A stretch of 36,554 bases of DNA, from NCBI GenBank assembly GCA_937863605.1, contig CALMGN010000069.1, forward strand, positions 1-36,554. The letters run 5' to 3'. Positions 8,165 to 16,207 of this stretch are shown here, in pieces. This stretch comes from an uncultured Anaerolineaceae bacterium. GTDB taxonomy: Bacteria; Chloroflexota; Anaerolineae; Anaerolineales; Anaerolineaceae. The position numbers were made by a program, and so were the translations under genes. Position 1 is the stretch's first letter. Each line of letters begins with the position of its first letter. The notes beneath the pieces are model-generated. The model did not search any database. It was not told where the DNA came from and worked only from the letters and a program-made list of their open reading frames with translations.

Positions 8165-8950
8165 ATGATAACAGTTTCCATCGACCCCATTCTTTTTTCA
8201 ATCGGTCATTTTCATCTGCGCTGGTACAGCCTGATCGTCATGCTGGCAATCGGGGTTGCCTTTTGGCTGGTAACGAAAGAAGCCACGCGAAAAGGTTTTG
8301 CTAAAGAGTCCATATACGACCTCGCTATCTGGGTAGTCGTCGGCGGGATGATCGGCGCCCGTTTATTCCACGTCATTGACCATTGGCCGGATGTGTTCTC
8401 CAAAGACCTCGGGCGGATATTCGCCATTTGGGAAGGCGGCCTGGCAATTTGGGGCGGCATAGTCGGCGGATTGATCACGCTGGCATTCATTGCCTGGAGA
8501 AAACGCTGGAACCTGGCCCGATTATTGGACTCGTTTGCGCCAGGTGTAGTACTAGGACAGGCTATCGGCCGTTTCGCCTGCATCATCACCGGTGATTCAG
8601 TAGGCAAGCCTACGGATGGACCATTCGGTCTGGCTTATACCAATCCAGAAGCCATGGTACCGCAAACGGGGGTTTATTACACTCCCACGCCCATCTATGA
8701 AATCATCCTTAACGGTGCGATTTTCGCCATCCTGTGGCGCTTGCGCAAGTTGAAAATGCCAGACGGCGCCTTATTCCTGATTTACCTGTCTCTTTATTCG
8801 GTTGGACGATTTTTCATCACCTTTATGAGCAGTTACCGCGAATTTGCCTTTGGGCTGAACCAGGCCCAGGTGATGAGCCTGGTGTCCCTGGTGGTTGCGG
8901 TACCTCTGTTATTCCGGGTGTTCAGAGGCCGAAAGTCCGAGTTGGGTTGA
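8165..8950 (+). CDS. lgt: Prolipoprotein diacylglyceryl transferase, variant active site
   Basis: A 261-residue membrane protein with about seven hydrophobic segments. Lgt moves diacylglycerol from phosphatidylglycerol to the lipobox Cys of prolipoproteins. Lgt features seen are LRWYSLIVMLAI (Tyr21), IWEGGLAIWGG, the signature region GRFACIITGDSVGKPTDG (Arg136) and TPTPIYEIILN. Compared with E. coli Lgt as I remember it, His103 is Trp96, Asn146 is Cys139 and Glu243 is Thr219, while Tyr26, Arg143 and Arg239 are kept. This may be a divergent lineage type or a paralogue with altered activity. Three predicted lipoproteins are encoded in this window. The stop overlaps the next operator. Confidence 0.88.
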   Translation: MITVSIDPILFSIGHFHLRWYSLIVMLAIGVAFWLVTKEATRKGFAKESIYDLAIWVVVGGMIGARLFHVIDHWPDVFSKDLGRIFAIWEGGLAIWGGIVGGLITLAFIAWRKRWNLARLLDSFAPGVVLGQAIGRFACIITGDSVGKPTDGPFGLAYTNPEAMVPQTGVYYTPTPIYEIILNGAIFAILWRLRKLKMPDGALFLIYLSLYSVGRFFITFMSSYREFAFGLNQAQVMSLVSLVVAVPLLFRVFRGRKSELG

Positions 8951-9015
8951 GCATTTCTGCCTATTGTCCAGCGTACCTTTTCGCTCTGGAAAGAGATCGT
9001 CGTTTCGGGTATAAC
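8949..9015 (+). promoter_or_regulatory. Palindromic operator (8949-8962) with -10 box TATAAC
   Basis: GAGCA-TTTC-TGCCT overlaps the lgt stop codon. TATAAC (9010-9015) starts exactly 54.5 bp from the operator centre, with a weak TGGAAA at the -35 position. The start site would be near 9022, 27 nt before the tandem HMA gene. Confidence 0.7.
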
Positions 9016-9048
9016 TGGTAAATAAAATCCAATTATTAGGTAAACTTC

Positions 9049-9591
9049 ATGACACAACTCTCCCTTCAGGAAATCACCATACCCGTTGACGGCATGACCT
9101 GCGGCGGCTGCGCAGCCAGCGTTGAACGCGCCTTGCGAAAGCTGCCCGGTGTGGCACGCGTTATGGTTGATCTGCCGAAAAAGCAGGCTAATATTGTCTA
9201 TGATCCCAACCAGGCGGACCTGGTCGAATTCCAAAATGCGGTGCAAACAGCCGGATATTCCATCCCTACCAGCGAAATCACACTGGATGTGGCAGGAATG
9301 ACATGCGTCTCTTGCGCGACGCATGTGGGTGGAGCCCTGGAAGGGCTCGACGGAGTTTTAAGCGCAGAAGTTAATTTAAAGAAAAACACCGCTCAGGTGG
9401 CATACCTGCCGGCGCTGGTGGATGTGGTGAAGATGAAAGCGGCGATTGAGCATGTTGGTTACCGGGTCAGCGGCCATAATGGGACTGAGCTAGGAGTCGA
9501 AGGCGTGACCGCTGCTAGCCCAGCGAAGGGCGAACCCCGTTTCACCACTGAGCGTTTTTCACGCTTCAAGAAATTGATCACACGGAGTTAA
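9049..9591 (+). CDS. Free-standing tandem HMA (heavy-metal-associated) protein
   Basis: A 180-residue soluble protein with two HMA domains at about 8-72 and 76-142. Metal-binding motifs are GMTCGGC (Cys18, Cys21) and GMTCVSC (Cys86, Cys89). It resembles the N-terminal metal-binding half of CopA cut free of its ATPase, followed by a basic, weakly conserved tail of about 40 residues. It probably acts as a cytoplasmic Cu(I) chaperone or buffer. It is the first gene after the operator at 8949 and is followed within five bases by the DUF2085 gene, so the two form an operon. The start has AGGT ten bases upstream. Confidence 0.88.
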   Translation: MTQLSLQEITIPVDGMTCGGCAASVERALRKLPGVARVMVDLPKKQANIVYDPNQADLVEFQNAVQTAGYSIPTSEITLDVAGMTCVSCATHVGGALEGLDGVLSAEVNLKKNTAQVAYLPALVDVVKMKAAIEHVGYRVSGHNGTELGVEGVTAASPAKGEPRFTTERFSRFKKLITRS

Positions 9592-9595
9592 CCCG

Positions 9596-10363
9596 TTGTC
9601 GAGCGTAGTCCATACCGAACCAGTTAGCCAGGCCAGGCTGTGGGCGCGGCGCTCCAACCGCTGGGCGTATTGGCTTGCCCGGCATTGGATACTCGGATTT
9701 AGCTTGTTAATTGGTCTGTATGTCGGGCTGCCGTTCCTGGCTCCTGTCTTAATGAGTCTTGGGCTCGAGCTGCCCGCCCGGGCCATTTATGGAATGTACT
9801 CGCTTCTTTGTCACCAACTGCCGCAGCGCTCGTACTTCTTATTCGGGCAGCAGTTCACCTATTCGCTACCGGATATTCAGGCAGCCTGGCAGAACACGAC
9901 CAATTTTTCCATCCTGCGTCGTTTTATCGGCAATCCTGAGATCGGTTGGAAGGTGGCCTGGTCGGACCGTATGGTCTCGATGTACGCCAGTATCTTGATT
10001 TTTGGTTGGATCTGGTATCCTTTGCGAAAACGCCTGCGCAGTTTGAGTTGGCAAGGTCTGCTGCTGTTTTTGCTGCCAATGGCGCTCGACGGGTTCAGTC
10101 ACATGGCCAGTGATTTAGCCGGGCTTGGGCAGGGTTTCCGCGACACCAATTCCTGGCTGGCTGCTCTGACCAACTATTCGCTGCCCGCCAATTTTTACGC
10201 TGGCGACGCCTGGGGCTCGTTCAATTCGATCATGCGTTTATTAACTGGGGTGTTTTTTGGCGCGGGTGTTGTCTGGTTCCTCCTGCCGTACCTGGATGAA
10301 TTCTTTGAGGATTTTAAGCTCAGAATCGAAGAGAAGTTCAAGCGGGCTGGGGTTTCAATCTAG
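9596..10363 (+). CDS. DUF2085 membrane protein
   Basis: A 255-residue membrane protein with four or five hydrophobic segments (about 30-55, 125-145, 150-170, 215-240). The motif YSLLCHQLPQRSYFLFG (residues 68-84) identifies DUF2085, whose function is unknown. In many members a second Cys pair follows in a CxRC-type motif; here that region reads AWSDRMVSMYA without Cys. The start is a TTG at 9596, with GGAG about nine bases upstream. Co-expression with the HMA protein suggests a membrane role in metal or redox handling, but this is inference. A strong terminator follows. Confidence 0.78.
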   Translation: MSSVVHTEPVSQARLWARRSNRWAYWLARHWILGFSLLIGLYVGLPFLAPVLMSLGLELPARAIYGMYSLLCHQLPQRSYFLFGQQFTYSLPDIQAAWQNTTNFSILRRFIGNPEIGWKVAWSDRMVSMYASILIFGWIWYPLRKRLRSLSWQGLLLFLLPMALDGFSHMASDLAGLGQGFRDTNSWLAALTNYSLPANFYAGDAWGSFNSIMRLLTGVFFGAGVVWFLLPYLDEFFEDFKLRIEEKFKRAGVSI

Positions 10364-10376
10364 CCACAGCGAGCGA

Positions 10377-10420
10377 AAACAAAGAGAGGCAGTTCTTGTA
10401 AGAACTGCCTCTCTTTGTTT
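10377..10420. terminator. Strong bidirectional terminator
   Basis: A perfect 21-bp stem (10377-10397 with 10400-10420) and a minimal loop, with A-rich and T-rich outer parts (AAACAAAGAG / CTCTTTGTTT). It separates the plus-strand DUF2085 gene from the convergent response regulator gene and should work in both directions. Confidence 0.9.
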
Positions 10421-10437
10421 CAAATCAGGACACCTTC

Positions 10438-11115
10438 TCAGGATTCCACCTCGTGTGCGATGTCGGGAGGAATCAAGCCCATGGAAACAGCCTTCATGAC
10501 GGCTTCGGTACGGCTGTTGGCCTGCATCTTCTCAAAGATACGGGCGATGTGCCCCTGGACCGTCCGGTCGCTGATAGCCAATTTCTGAGCGATAGCTCGG
10601 TTGGTAAAGCCTTTGGCTGCAAGTGTCAACACTTCCATCTCGCGGTCAGACAGATTGATGGTGATCGCCGGGCCGGCCGGAGACGAAAGATAGGCCATTA
10701 CTTTAGAAACAATGGCGCGGTCGAGCACCGATTTCCCCTGGTGCACATCGCGTACGGCCTGGATGATCTCCTGTGGCCGGGCAGTCTTGAGGACATAACC
10801 ATTTGCACCTGCCTTGAGGACGGCCGTGACGTAAGGGTCATCTTCATAGGCGGTGAGTACCAGCACGGCAACCGCCCAGCGGTTCGAGCGGATGTGGCGG
10901 GTTACCTCTATCCCTGAGGACCTGGGCATTTGTATGTCCAGGATGGCAACATCCGGTTTATATTGCTCTATCAGAACTTTTGCCTGTTCGCCGTCATCGG
11001 CTTCCGCCACGACTTCAAAATCTTCTTCCATATCCAAAAACTGGCGAATACCCGCCCGAACGATCAAATGATCATCCGCCAGCACCAGACGAATTTTGTG
11101 TTTTTCCGACATCAT
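10438..11115 (-). CDS. NarL/FixJ-family response regulator
   Basis: A 225-residue two-component regulator. The receiver domain (about 8-125) has the acidic pair Asp14-Asp15, the phosphoacceptor Asp60 in VAILDIQMP, LTAYEDD, and the Lys of YVLKTARP. A LuxR-type helix-turn-helix lies at about 153-215 (LSDREMEVLTLAAKGFTNRA and DRTVQGHIARIFEKM). The likely partner is the HisKA_3 kinase encoded upstream on the same strand, with a methyltransferase gene between them. The start could be the first or second Met. Its target is unknown. It is one candidate for the regulator of the repeated palindrome, but nothing shows this directly. Confidence 0.92.
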   Translation of the reverse strand: MMSEKHKIRLVLADDHLIVRAGIRQFLDMEEDFEVVAEADDGEQAKVLIEQYKPDVAILDIQMPRSSGIEVTRHIRSNRWAVAVLVLTAYEDDPYVTAVLKAGANGYVLKTARPQEIIQAVRDVHQGKSVLDRAIVSKVMAYLSSPAGPAITINLSDREMEVLTLAAKGFTNRAIAQKLAISDRTVQGHIARIFEKMQANSRTEAVMKAVSMGLIPPDIAHEVES

Positions 11116-11143
11116 TTATATCCTTATCCCTTGCAAATACATA

Positions 11144-11794
11144 TTATTGCCGAAAGCCGCCATAAAAAGAAAGCGGCCCAAAAACACTGCGCATAAATCC
11201 TGTTTCTTCAACCTGGGAGAAGCCGGCGGCAACCAGCAATCCCGGTATTTTGCCCTGAAAATTTTCCGCGGTGCGCTCCAGGCGCGACATATAACCGGAG
11301 ATAAACCGCATCAATCGGTCATGCGGCCTGCCGAAGTCAACGATGTGGAAGCTGCCACCGGGCTTAAGAACCCGGAGCACTTCCTGAAACGCTTTTGACT
11401 TCTCCCTCAGGGTCAGATGGTGCAGCATCATGCTTGACAAAACTTTATCAAAATGGGCGTCGGCATAGGGGAGTTGATCAGCAAAACCTTTGTCCCACCG
11501 GATCATGGGTATGCCGACCTTCGCTGCTTTGCGGCGAGCAATCTCCAAAACCTGTTGATCGCCATCCAGGCCGATGATCTCTGCGCCAGGCTGCCGCCGC
11601 TGCGCCATCACGGTCAATGTACCTGTCCCACAGCCTAAATCCAGAACACGTTCCCCTGCTTGCAGATTGGCTTGATCCAGGAGCCGCCGTTTGAATCCAT
11701 CCTCGCGCATGAGGTAGCGCAAGGCGGGATCGTAGAGCGGGGTGAGCCAACTCCGATTTAACGCAGGGATATACTTTGGCCGTTTCTGATTCAT
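11144..11794 (-). CDS. Class I SAM-dependent methyltransferase
   Basis: A protein of about 216 residues with the SAM-binding motif VLDLGCGTGTLT (about 50-62), EIIGLDGDQQVLEIAR, a LPYADAHFDKVLSSMMLHHL post-motif and LKPGGSFHIVDFG, as in the UbiE/Methyltransf_11 group. The substrate is unknown. The frame is open to a TTG at 11839 with ATGs at 11818 and 11815, but these overlap the predicted -10 box TATGAT (11819-11814). The ATG at 11794 is the first start after the predicted transcription start near 11807. The gene sits between a kinase and its response regulator but has its own copy of the operator. Confidence 0.82.
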   Translation of the reverse strand: MNQKRPKYIPALNRSWLTPLYDPALRYLMREDGFKRRLLDQANLQAGERVLDLGCGTGTLTVMAQRRQPGAEIIGLDGDQQVLEIARRKAAKVGIPMIRWDKGFADQLPYADAHFDKVLSSMMLHHLTLREKSKAFQEVLRVLKPGGSFHIVDFGRPHDRLMRFISGYMSRLERTAENFQGKIPGLLVAAGFSQVEETGFMRSVFGPLSFYGGFRQ

Positions 11795-11813
11795 CGAAAT
11801 TTCACTGGCATTC

Positions 11814-11880
11814 ATCATATCATCCGGTCGACCTATCAAAGAAGCGCAATCCTGCGTGGTTCAGACAGGCAAATTGGCCT
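11814..11880 (-). promoter_or_regulatory. Palindromic operator (11867-11880) with -10 box TATGAT
   Basis: AGGCA-AATT-GGCCT lies just upstream of the methyltransferase gene. Reading leftward, TATGAT (11819-11814) begins exactly 54.5 bp from the operator centre. The position fixes the likely methyltransferase start at 11794. Confidence 0.65.
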
Positions 11881-11892
11881 ATCTCCTTCCAA

Positions 11893-13650
11893 TTAATCGA
11901 TGCTTCTGGCTGAATTACCGGTCACGCGGACGATCACCTGGGTACCTTCACCGGGTTGTGAGCGGATGGTCAGTTTAGCGCCCATGAGTTCGCTGCGTTC
12001 GTACAGACCCAACAGACCATAATGTCCCTTGCGAGCAAAATGGATTGGGTCTGAGGGAACAATAAATCCCTGGCCGTCATCGCGAATTTCCAGAACCACA
12101 CTTTCCGGTTGGAAATATAAGAATATCCAGGCATTCCTGGCCTGCGCATGTTGGATGACGTTGCTCAGGGCAGTCTGAGCCATGCGGTACAATGCCATTT
12201 CCACATCGGACATCAACCTCCGCTCTTCACCCTCCTGATAGAAATGAATGCGCACAACCGGGTTGGGATCGTTTTCATTGGATTGCATCGCGAGGGCGGT
12301 GGCTAATCCCAAATCCTCGATATAGATAGGCCGCAGCCCCTGGACTACTCTTCGCAGATTTTTGGTTCCTTCGTCCGCCAGATTGACGACCTGATCGAGC
12401 GTCTTTTCGACCTTGGGATCCTGGTTCCAATGGAGGGCATATTGGGTGTACTGGCCGAGCGCAATCAAGTTTTGCAGGGTTTCGTCGTGTAACTCGCGCG
12501 ACAGGTTGCGGCGTTCGCTTTCCACGCTGGAGGTAATGGCGCCGATATAACTGTGCAGGCTGTTCTGGGCTTCCTTAAGCTGCGCCGCCATATTAATTAA
12601 AGTGGCCTGCAGGTGTCGGATTTCCAGCACCCCGCCGACGGGTTCCCGTATGGATTCGAAATTCCCGGAGGCAAGTTGCCCCGCTTTCGCTTCAAGCGCC
12701 AGCATGGGCTGGACGATGCGGCGCAACCCAAACCAGATTGCCAGCAAACTCAGCGCCATGATCGGAAAGGCGATCATTGGCGCATTCTGTGTTGCTTGCA
12801 ACAACGGGCTGGCAATATCCTCCCAGGATTCTTCGATCATCAATGCCCAACCTACCGGTTGAATGGCACTGGTGGTAACCACATGTTCGCCCGAATCGGT
12901 CTGGAAATAGTCGATGCCGCCAATTCCGTCCAGGGCATTTTCCAAACCAGGGTGAGTTTTCAAATCCTCATCCACATCCAGTATTCCTTCGCGGAATAAT
13001 ACTTCATACTGATTGTCGACCACCAATACCGTAACCACACCTGAATTTGTGATAGACCGTAAATCTTGTTCCAGCATCGCCTGCGGAGAAATTAACCCCA
13101 CCAGAGAAGAGCCTTCAGCGGTGTTCACCCATAACGGAATAAAATATTCTCCGCCGATCGACATCACCGGTAAAAAAATGGCTTTCCCAGGAGGAAATTT
13201 CACGTACTGCGCTTGGATGGCTGCTGCAGTCGATCCCTTTAACCATTTGAGCACCTCACCGCCGGTTGAGGAGGCGATAGAACCAGTGGAATCGATGACT
13301 GCCGCTCCACCCTCGAAAACGGCCAGATCGCGCGGGAAATTACGATCAGTTGCTGGCAGGTTATCGGCCAGGGCCAGGTAAGTGGATACCAATTCCAGAA
13401 TTGCCATGCGGTGATTGATCTCTTTTTCAACGCCGGCTGCTGCATATTGGACTGCGCGTAAATTTCGATTGGCCACGAGCGAGCGCATGGCATCGTGATG
13501 GAGCGTGAGGCTGCCGAAGGTTACCAGCAATACCAGCATTATTAAAGGCAACACTGCAACCAAAAAGAGTTGCAGTGTAACCCCGCGTAGATTTTTCATG
13601 CTCAAACGGTTTGAGGGTTTTCGTTCAGTTTTTGTCACCGCATATACCAT
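11893..13650 (-). CDS. Membrane sensor histidine kinase (HisKA_3 type)
   Basis: A 585-residue sensor kinase. Membrane segments at about 27-49 and 290-309 enclose an extracytoplasmic sensor region of about 240 residues, which looks like a double-Cache-type fold. A HAMP-like linker (about 310-365) follows, then ERRNLSRELHDETLQNLIALGQ with phosphoacceptor His388, typical of HisKA_3 kinases that pair with NarL-type regulators. An ATPase domain closes the protein (MALYRMAQTALSNVIQHA, DDGQGF, GHYGLLGLYERSELMGA). The partner is most likely the regulator at 10438-11115. The start is uncertain: the ATG at 13650 sits right against AAGG, and a GTG at 13638 or an ATG at 13599 are alternatives. The ligand is unknown. 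Confidence 0.9.
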   Translation of the reverse strand: MVYAVTKTERKPSNRLSMKNLRGVTLQLFLVAVLPLIMLVLLVTFGSLTLHHDAMRSLVANRNLRAVQYAAAGVEKEINHRMAILELVSTYLALADNLPATDRNFPRDLAVFEGGAAVIDSTGSIASSTGGEVLKWLKGSTAAAIQAQYVKFPPGKAIFLPVMSIGGEYFIPLWVNTAEGSSLVGLISPQAMLEQDLRSITNSGVVTVLVVDNQYEVLFREGILDVDEDLKTHPGLENALDGIGGIDYFQTDSGEHVVTTSAIQPVGWALMIEESWEDIASPLLQATQNAPMIAFPIMALSLLAIWFGLRRIVQPMLALEAKAGQLASGNFESIREPVGGVLEIRHLQATLINMAAQLKEAQNSLHSYIGAITSSVESERRNLSRELHDETLQNLIALGQYTQYALHWNQDPKVEKTLDQVVNLADEGTKNLRRVVQGLRPIYIEDLGLATALAMQSNENDPNPVVRIHFYQEGEERRLMSDVEMALYRMAQTALSNVIQHAQARNAWIFLYFQPESVVLEIRDDGQGFIVPSDPIHFARKGHYGLLGLYERSELMGAKLTIRSQPGEGTQVIVRVTGNSARSID

Positions 13651-13692
13651 CCTTAAGGCGAAAGCGCACCTTAATTGTAAACCATGGGCGGC

Positions 13693-14919
13693 TTAGATCA
13701 CCCATAACAGCATGGCTGCACCCATCACGACCATTACCAGGCCGTACCAAAGACGGATTTTGAGCGAATGCTCGCGCTCCCAACCAGCCCAGCGCTTGGC
13801 GACCAGGCGGTTTCCCAGCCCGATCAGAATAATAACCAGTGGCAGGACGAAGACCAGGTTGTAGAGGAACAGATAGACCAACCCCCAGGAGTAGGTGGTT
13901 TTTGCGTTTAGCAGGGTGATGATGGAGACATAAATTCCGCCTGAGCAGGGAAAGGTGCATAAGCCCACCAGGAAACCGGCAGCAATGGTGGCTGGCAGGG
14001 TAGCTTTTTTGATCAGCTGTTGGGTGCGGTCACCCGCCAATGCCGGCATATGCAGTTTGATGGGGAATTTCGGGAAAAAGTATTCGAGCAGGTTAATCAC
14101 GCCAAGGCCGATGAGCAGCCAGGAGCCGGCACGAGCGACAAAATGCGGGTCGCTGGAAAGCCGCACTGCCCGGAAGATCCCAAGTCCGATGCCAAAATAC
14201 ACGATGAAGATCATCGCGATGTACACCAGGCCTAACTTGAGGATCCGTCCGCGGGATTGGCGCTGCGTGAAGAGGAAGGCGATCAGCAGCAGAATCACAG
14301 CAAAAGCGCACGGGTTGACGGAGTCGATTAACCCGGTGATCAACACGGCGGGCAGCAATTCGGGAAGGTTAGCCAGACCTACCGGCAGCGCACCTCCCGC
14401 TCCCTTCAATGTCTTGAATGCATCCTCGATGGGCGTGTCGATCGGGTAGGTTTGAACCTCGCCCTTCCAAGCCCAAAGTTTGTACTCGTCCGGTTCACCG
14501 TGCATTTTGGGCTGCCACAAAATCATCTTTTCCGGCAAATTGGGTGACTTCAACGCAGCGTCGATCAGGTTGGCTGGTACATGCCCCATCACCACCAGCG
14601 TTCCTTTACCGGTTGGGATGAATGCATAGAGGGAATCAGCGATGGAGCGCGGCAGTTCAATCGCGTCGATCATGTCCGACATGCGCTGACGTTCTGCTGG
14701 AATGGTGTAGTCATGGATCTCGTTGGGTAAGGTAATTCCGTTGGCTTTTAATACCGGCAATAAGACATCATTCGTATATGGCCAACAATCCGCGCATCCA
14801 GCGGAGAAGAAGATCTCAATTGTGTCTGTTGGCACCGTCTCCTCGGCATGAGCCGGAGTGACGCTTGCAAAGAGGAAGGTGAACAGCAGGAGCAATGAGG
14901 GCAGGTATCGCTTCATCAT
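13693..14919 (-). CDS. Thioredoxin-like domain fused to CcdA/DsbD-type membrane domain
   Basis: A 408-residue protein with a signal peptide (1-25), then a thioredoxin-like extracytoplasmic domain with IEIFFSAGCADCWPY (CxxC at 42 and 45). A CcdA/DsbD-type membrane domain follows from about 180, with LIDSVNPCAFAVILLLIAFL (Cys204) and GFLVGLCTFPCSGGIYVSI (Cys321, Cys325). Such proteins move electrons from cytoplasmic thioredoxin across the membrane to an extracytoplasmic thiol partner. Having the CxxC domain in front gives a self-contained relay, as in DsbD but in a different order. It is the last gene of a three-gene operon with a lipoprotein and a small membrane protein. Pro-Cys in the first half and CxxxC in the second are as expected. 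Confidence 0.87.
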   Translation of the reverse strand: MMKRYLPSLLLLFTFLFASVTPAHAEETVPTDTIEIFFSAGCADCWPYTNDVLLPVLKANGITLPNEIHDYTIPAERQRMSDMIDAIELPRSIADSLYAFIPTGKGTLVVMGHVPANLIDAALKSPNLPEKMILWQPKMHGEPDEYKLWAWKGEVQTYPIDTPIEDAFKTLKGAGGALPVGLANLPELLPAVLITGLIDSVNPCAFAVILLLIAFLFTQRQSRGRILKLGLVYIAMIFIVYFGIGLGIFRAVRLSSDPHFVARAGSWLLIGLGVINLLEYFFPKFPIKLHMPALAGDRTQQLIKKATLPATIAAGFLVGLCTFPCSGGIYVSIITLLNAKTTYSWGLVYLFLYNLVFVLPLVIILIGLGNRLVAKRWAGWEREHSLKIRLWYGLVMVVMGAAMLLWVI

Positions 14920-14925
14920 GTTGGT

Positions 14926-15462
14926 TTATTGTCCATTCAATTGCCAGGTAAAATTTCGCTCGGGCACATCCACATTAACCAGGGTCAGTTTTATTGTGGC
15001 CGCCCCTTCCAAGAATGGCGAACCATCGAGAGAAGATTGAAAGGAAAGAACGCCAGAGACGTGATGTCCACCCATAGGCGCATCCCACTTAAGCGGTTGA
15101 ATCGTCTTTCCGGTGTCAGTAGTCAGGCTTGCCAGTTGAGACAGGTCCATACTCAAGTCGACTGAATGCGTGTCCATGGTAATTTCAAAATCCAGGGTTT
15201 CACCCTGTTGCTCTAAGTTGAGCGGCGTAACGTAGACAACCACATTTCCCTGGGCATCTTCCCTCCCTGATTCGTTTTCTGGCGTTGTGGTCTCGACTGA
15301 AGGTGCTGTCACAATCGGGGTTTCTGCAGGTGGCCGAATGGTTTCGGTTGGCAACGAAGGCAACGGGGTTAGTACGTCGACTGCAGATTGAACATTACAC
15401 CCACTCAAGAGGATGATCGTTGATAATAGAACGAGAATACCGATTTTGGATTTTATTTTCAT
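14926..15462 (-). CDS. Lipoprotein of unknown function
   Basis: A 178-residue predicted lipoprotein. The signal peptide ends in a lipobox LLSGC (Cys22), followed by a Pro/Thr/Glu-rich linker (about 25-70). A beta-rich domain of about 100 residues contains DTHSVDLSMDLSQLA and APMGGHHVSGVLSF. The GGHHV pair could bind metal. I do not recognise a named family. It overlaps the upstream membrane protein gene by four bases (ATGA) with a good GAGGAAG ribosome site and lies six bases before the thioredoxin-CcdA fusion gene, so the three are one operon. Confidence 0.8.
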   Translation of the reverse strand: MKIKSKIGILVLLSTIILLSGCNVQSAVDVLTPLPSLPTETIRPPAETPIVTAPSVETTTPENESGREDAQGNVVVYVTPLNLEQQGETLDFEITMDTHSVDLSMDLSQLASLTTDTGKTIQPLKWDAPMGGHHVSGVLSFQSSLDGSPFLEGAATIKLTLVNVDVPERNFTWQLNGQ

Positions 15463-16001
15463 GCTTCCTCGTAACTCATGGCTATTTTCAATTGACGGGA
15501 TATTTCAATTCTCCGCTCTTTAAAAATGACCATCAGAATGATTGCGATGCCAATGACATTGGTCACTAGACCGACAACCATAAAAATTGTCTGGTATTTC
15601 GCCAGGAGGGTGGCAGCGGCTGTCAAGCCAAGCACCGGTAAAACATCGGTCACATGATGGGCGCAGCAAGCAACCATCGCGAGTGTCGAGGTGGTTCCCC
15701 CTGCGCCCATGCCCACTGTGGATGCCGGTACCGGCGCCGGTATCAGACCTGGCGGCAAGTTCGGAATATGCAAGCGCATTCTTAACACACTGTATAACCC
15801 GACTTGAACACCAAAACCAAGCAATATAGGAATAACAAGACCTCGTTCCTCAAGGAACAGCTCAATTGCATGCGAGGGGCTTTCAGCCCAGGAGACGATT
15901 CCAAAATACAAACCGGTCAGGAATACCGTCCCGAGAAGACCAAAGCCAAATGGAATAAGAATTCGAAGTCGTGATTTCATAGCGAAGTTTATTAACACCA
16001 T
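15459..16001 (-). CDS. Small membrane protein with Cys-Cys-x-His-His motif
   Basis: A protein of 173-180 residues with four hydrophobic segments (about 14-37, 54-75, 105-130, 136-160). The third carries MVACCAHHVTDVLPVLG, with Cys112, Cys113, His115 and His116 next to the membrane, a likely metal or haem site. The family is not recognised. It is the first gene of the operon with the lipoprotein and the thioredoxin-CcdA fusion. The start is uncertain: ATG at 16001 (used) or 15980, neither with a strong ribosome site. The shared operator at 16075 has a TACCAT hexamer at the standard distance in this direction. Confidence 0.75.
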   Translation of the reverse strand: MVLINFAMKSRLRILIPFGFGLLGTVFLTGLYFGIVSWAESPSHAIELFLEERGLVIPILLGFGVQVGLYSVLRMRLHIPNLPPGLIPAPVPASTVGMGAGGTTSTLAMVACCAHHVTDVLPVLGLTAAATLLAKYQTIFMVVGLVTNVIGIAIILMVIFKERRIEISRQLKIAMSYEEA

Positions 16002-16021
16002 GGAGTAATCATACCGTTTTG

Positions 16022-16141
16022 ATGGTACATCCCTAAGGGTTTGAAGTCATCAGCATTGACACTTGAATAAGAATAAGCAAAAATACCTGTTTTTCTTTGA
16101 ACGTTTGTACGCTTGAGAGATAACATTTTCTTTGGTAAGAT
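16022..16141. promoter_or_regulatory. Bidirectional promoter around one palindromic operator (16075-16088)
   Basis: AAGCA-AAAA-TACCT at 16075-16088 is flanked on both sides by -10-like hexamers at exactly 54.5 bp from its centre: TAAGAT (16136-16141) rightward and TACCAT (16027-16022) leftward. Rightward there is also a good -35, TTGAGA (16113-16118), with a 17-bp spacer. It would drive the single HMA gene and the divergent membrane protein operon. Confidence 0.65.
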
Positions 16142-16207
16142 AAAGGCTGTAATTTCAGAGTGATCTGATCCGATTTATCTATTACCTTTTTTCAAGGAGT
16201 GTTCATA

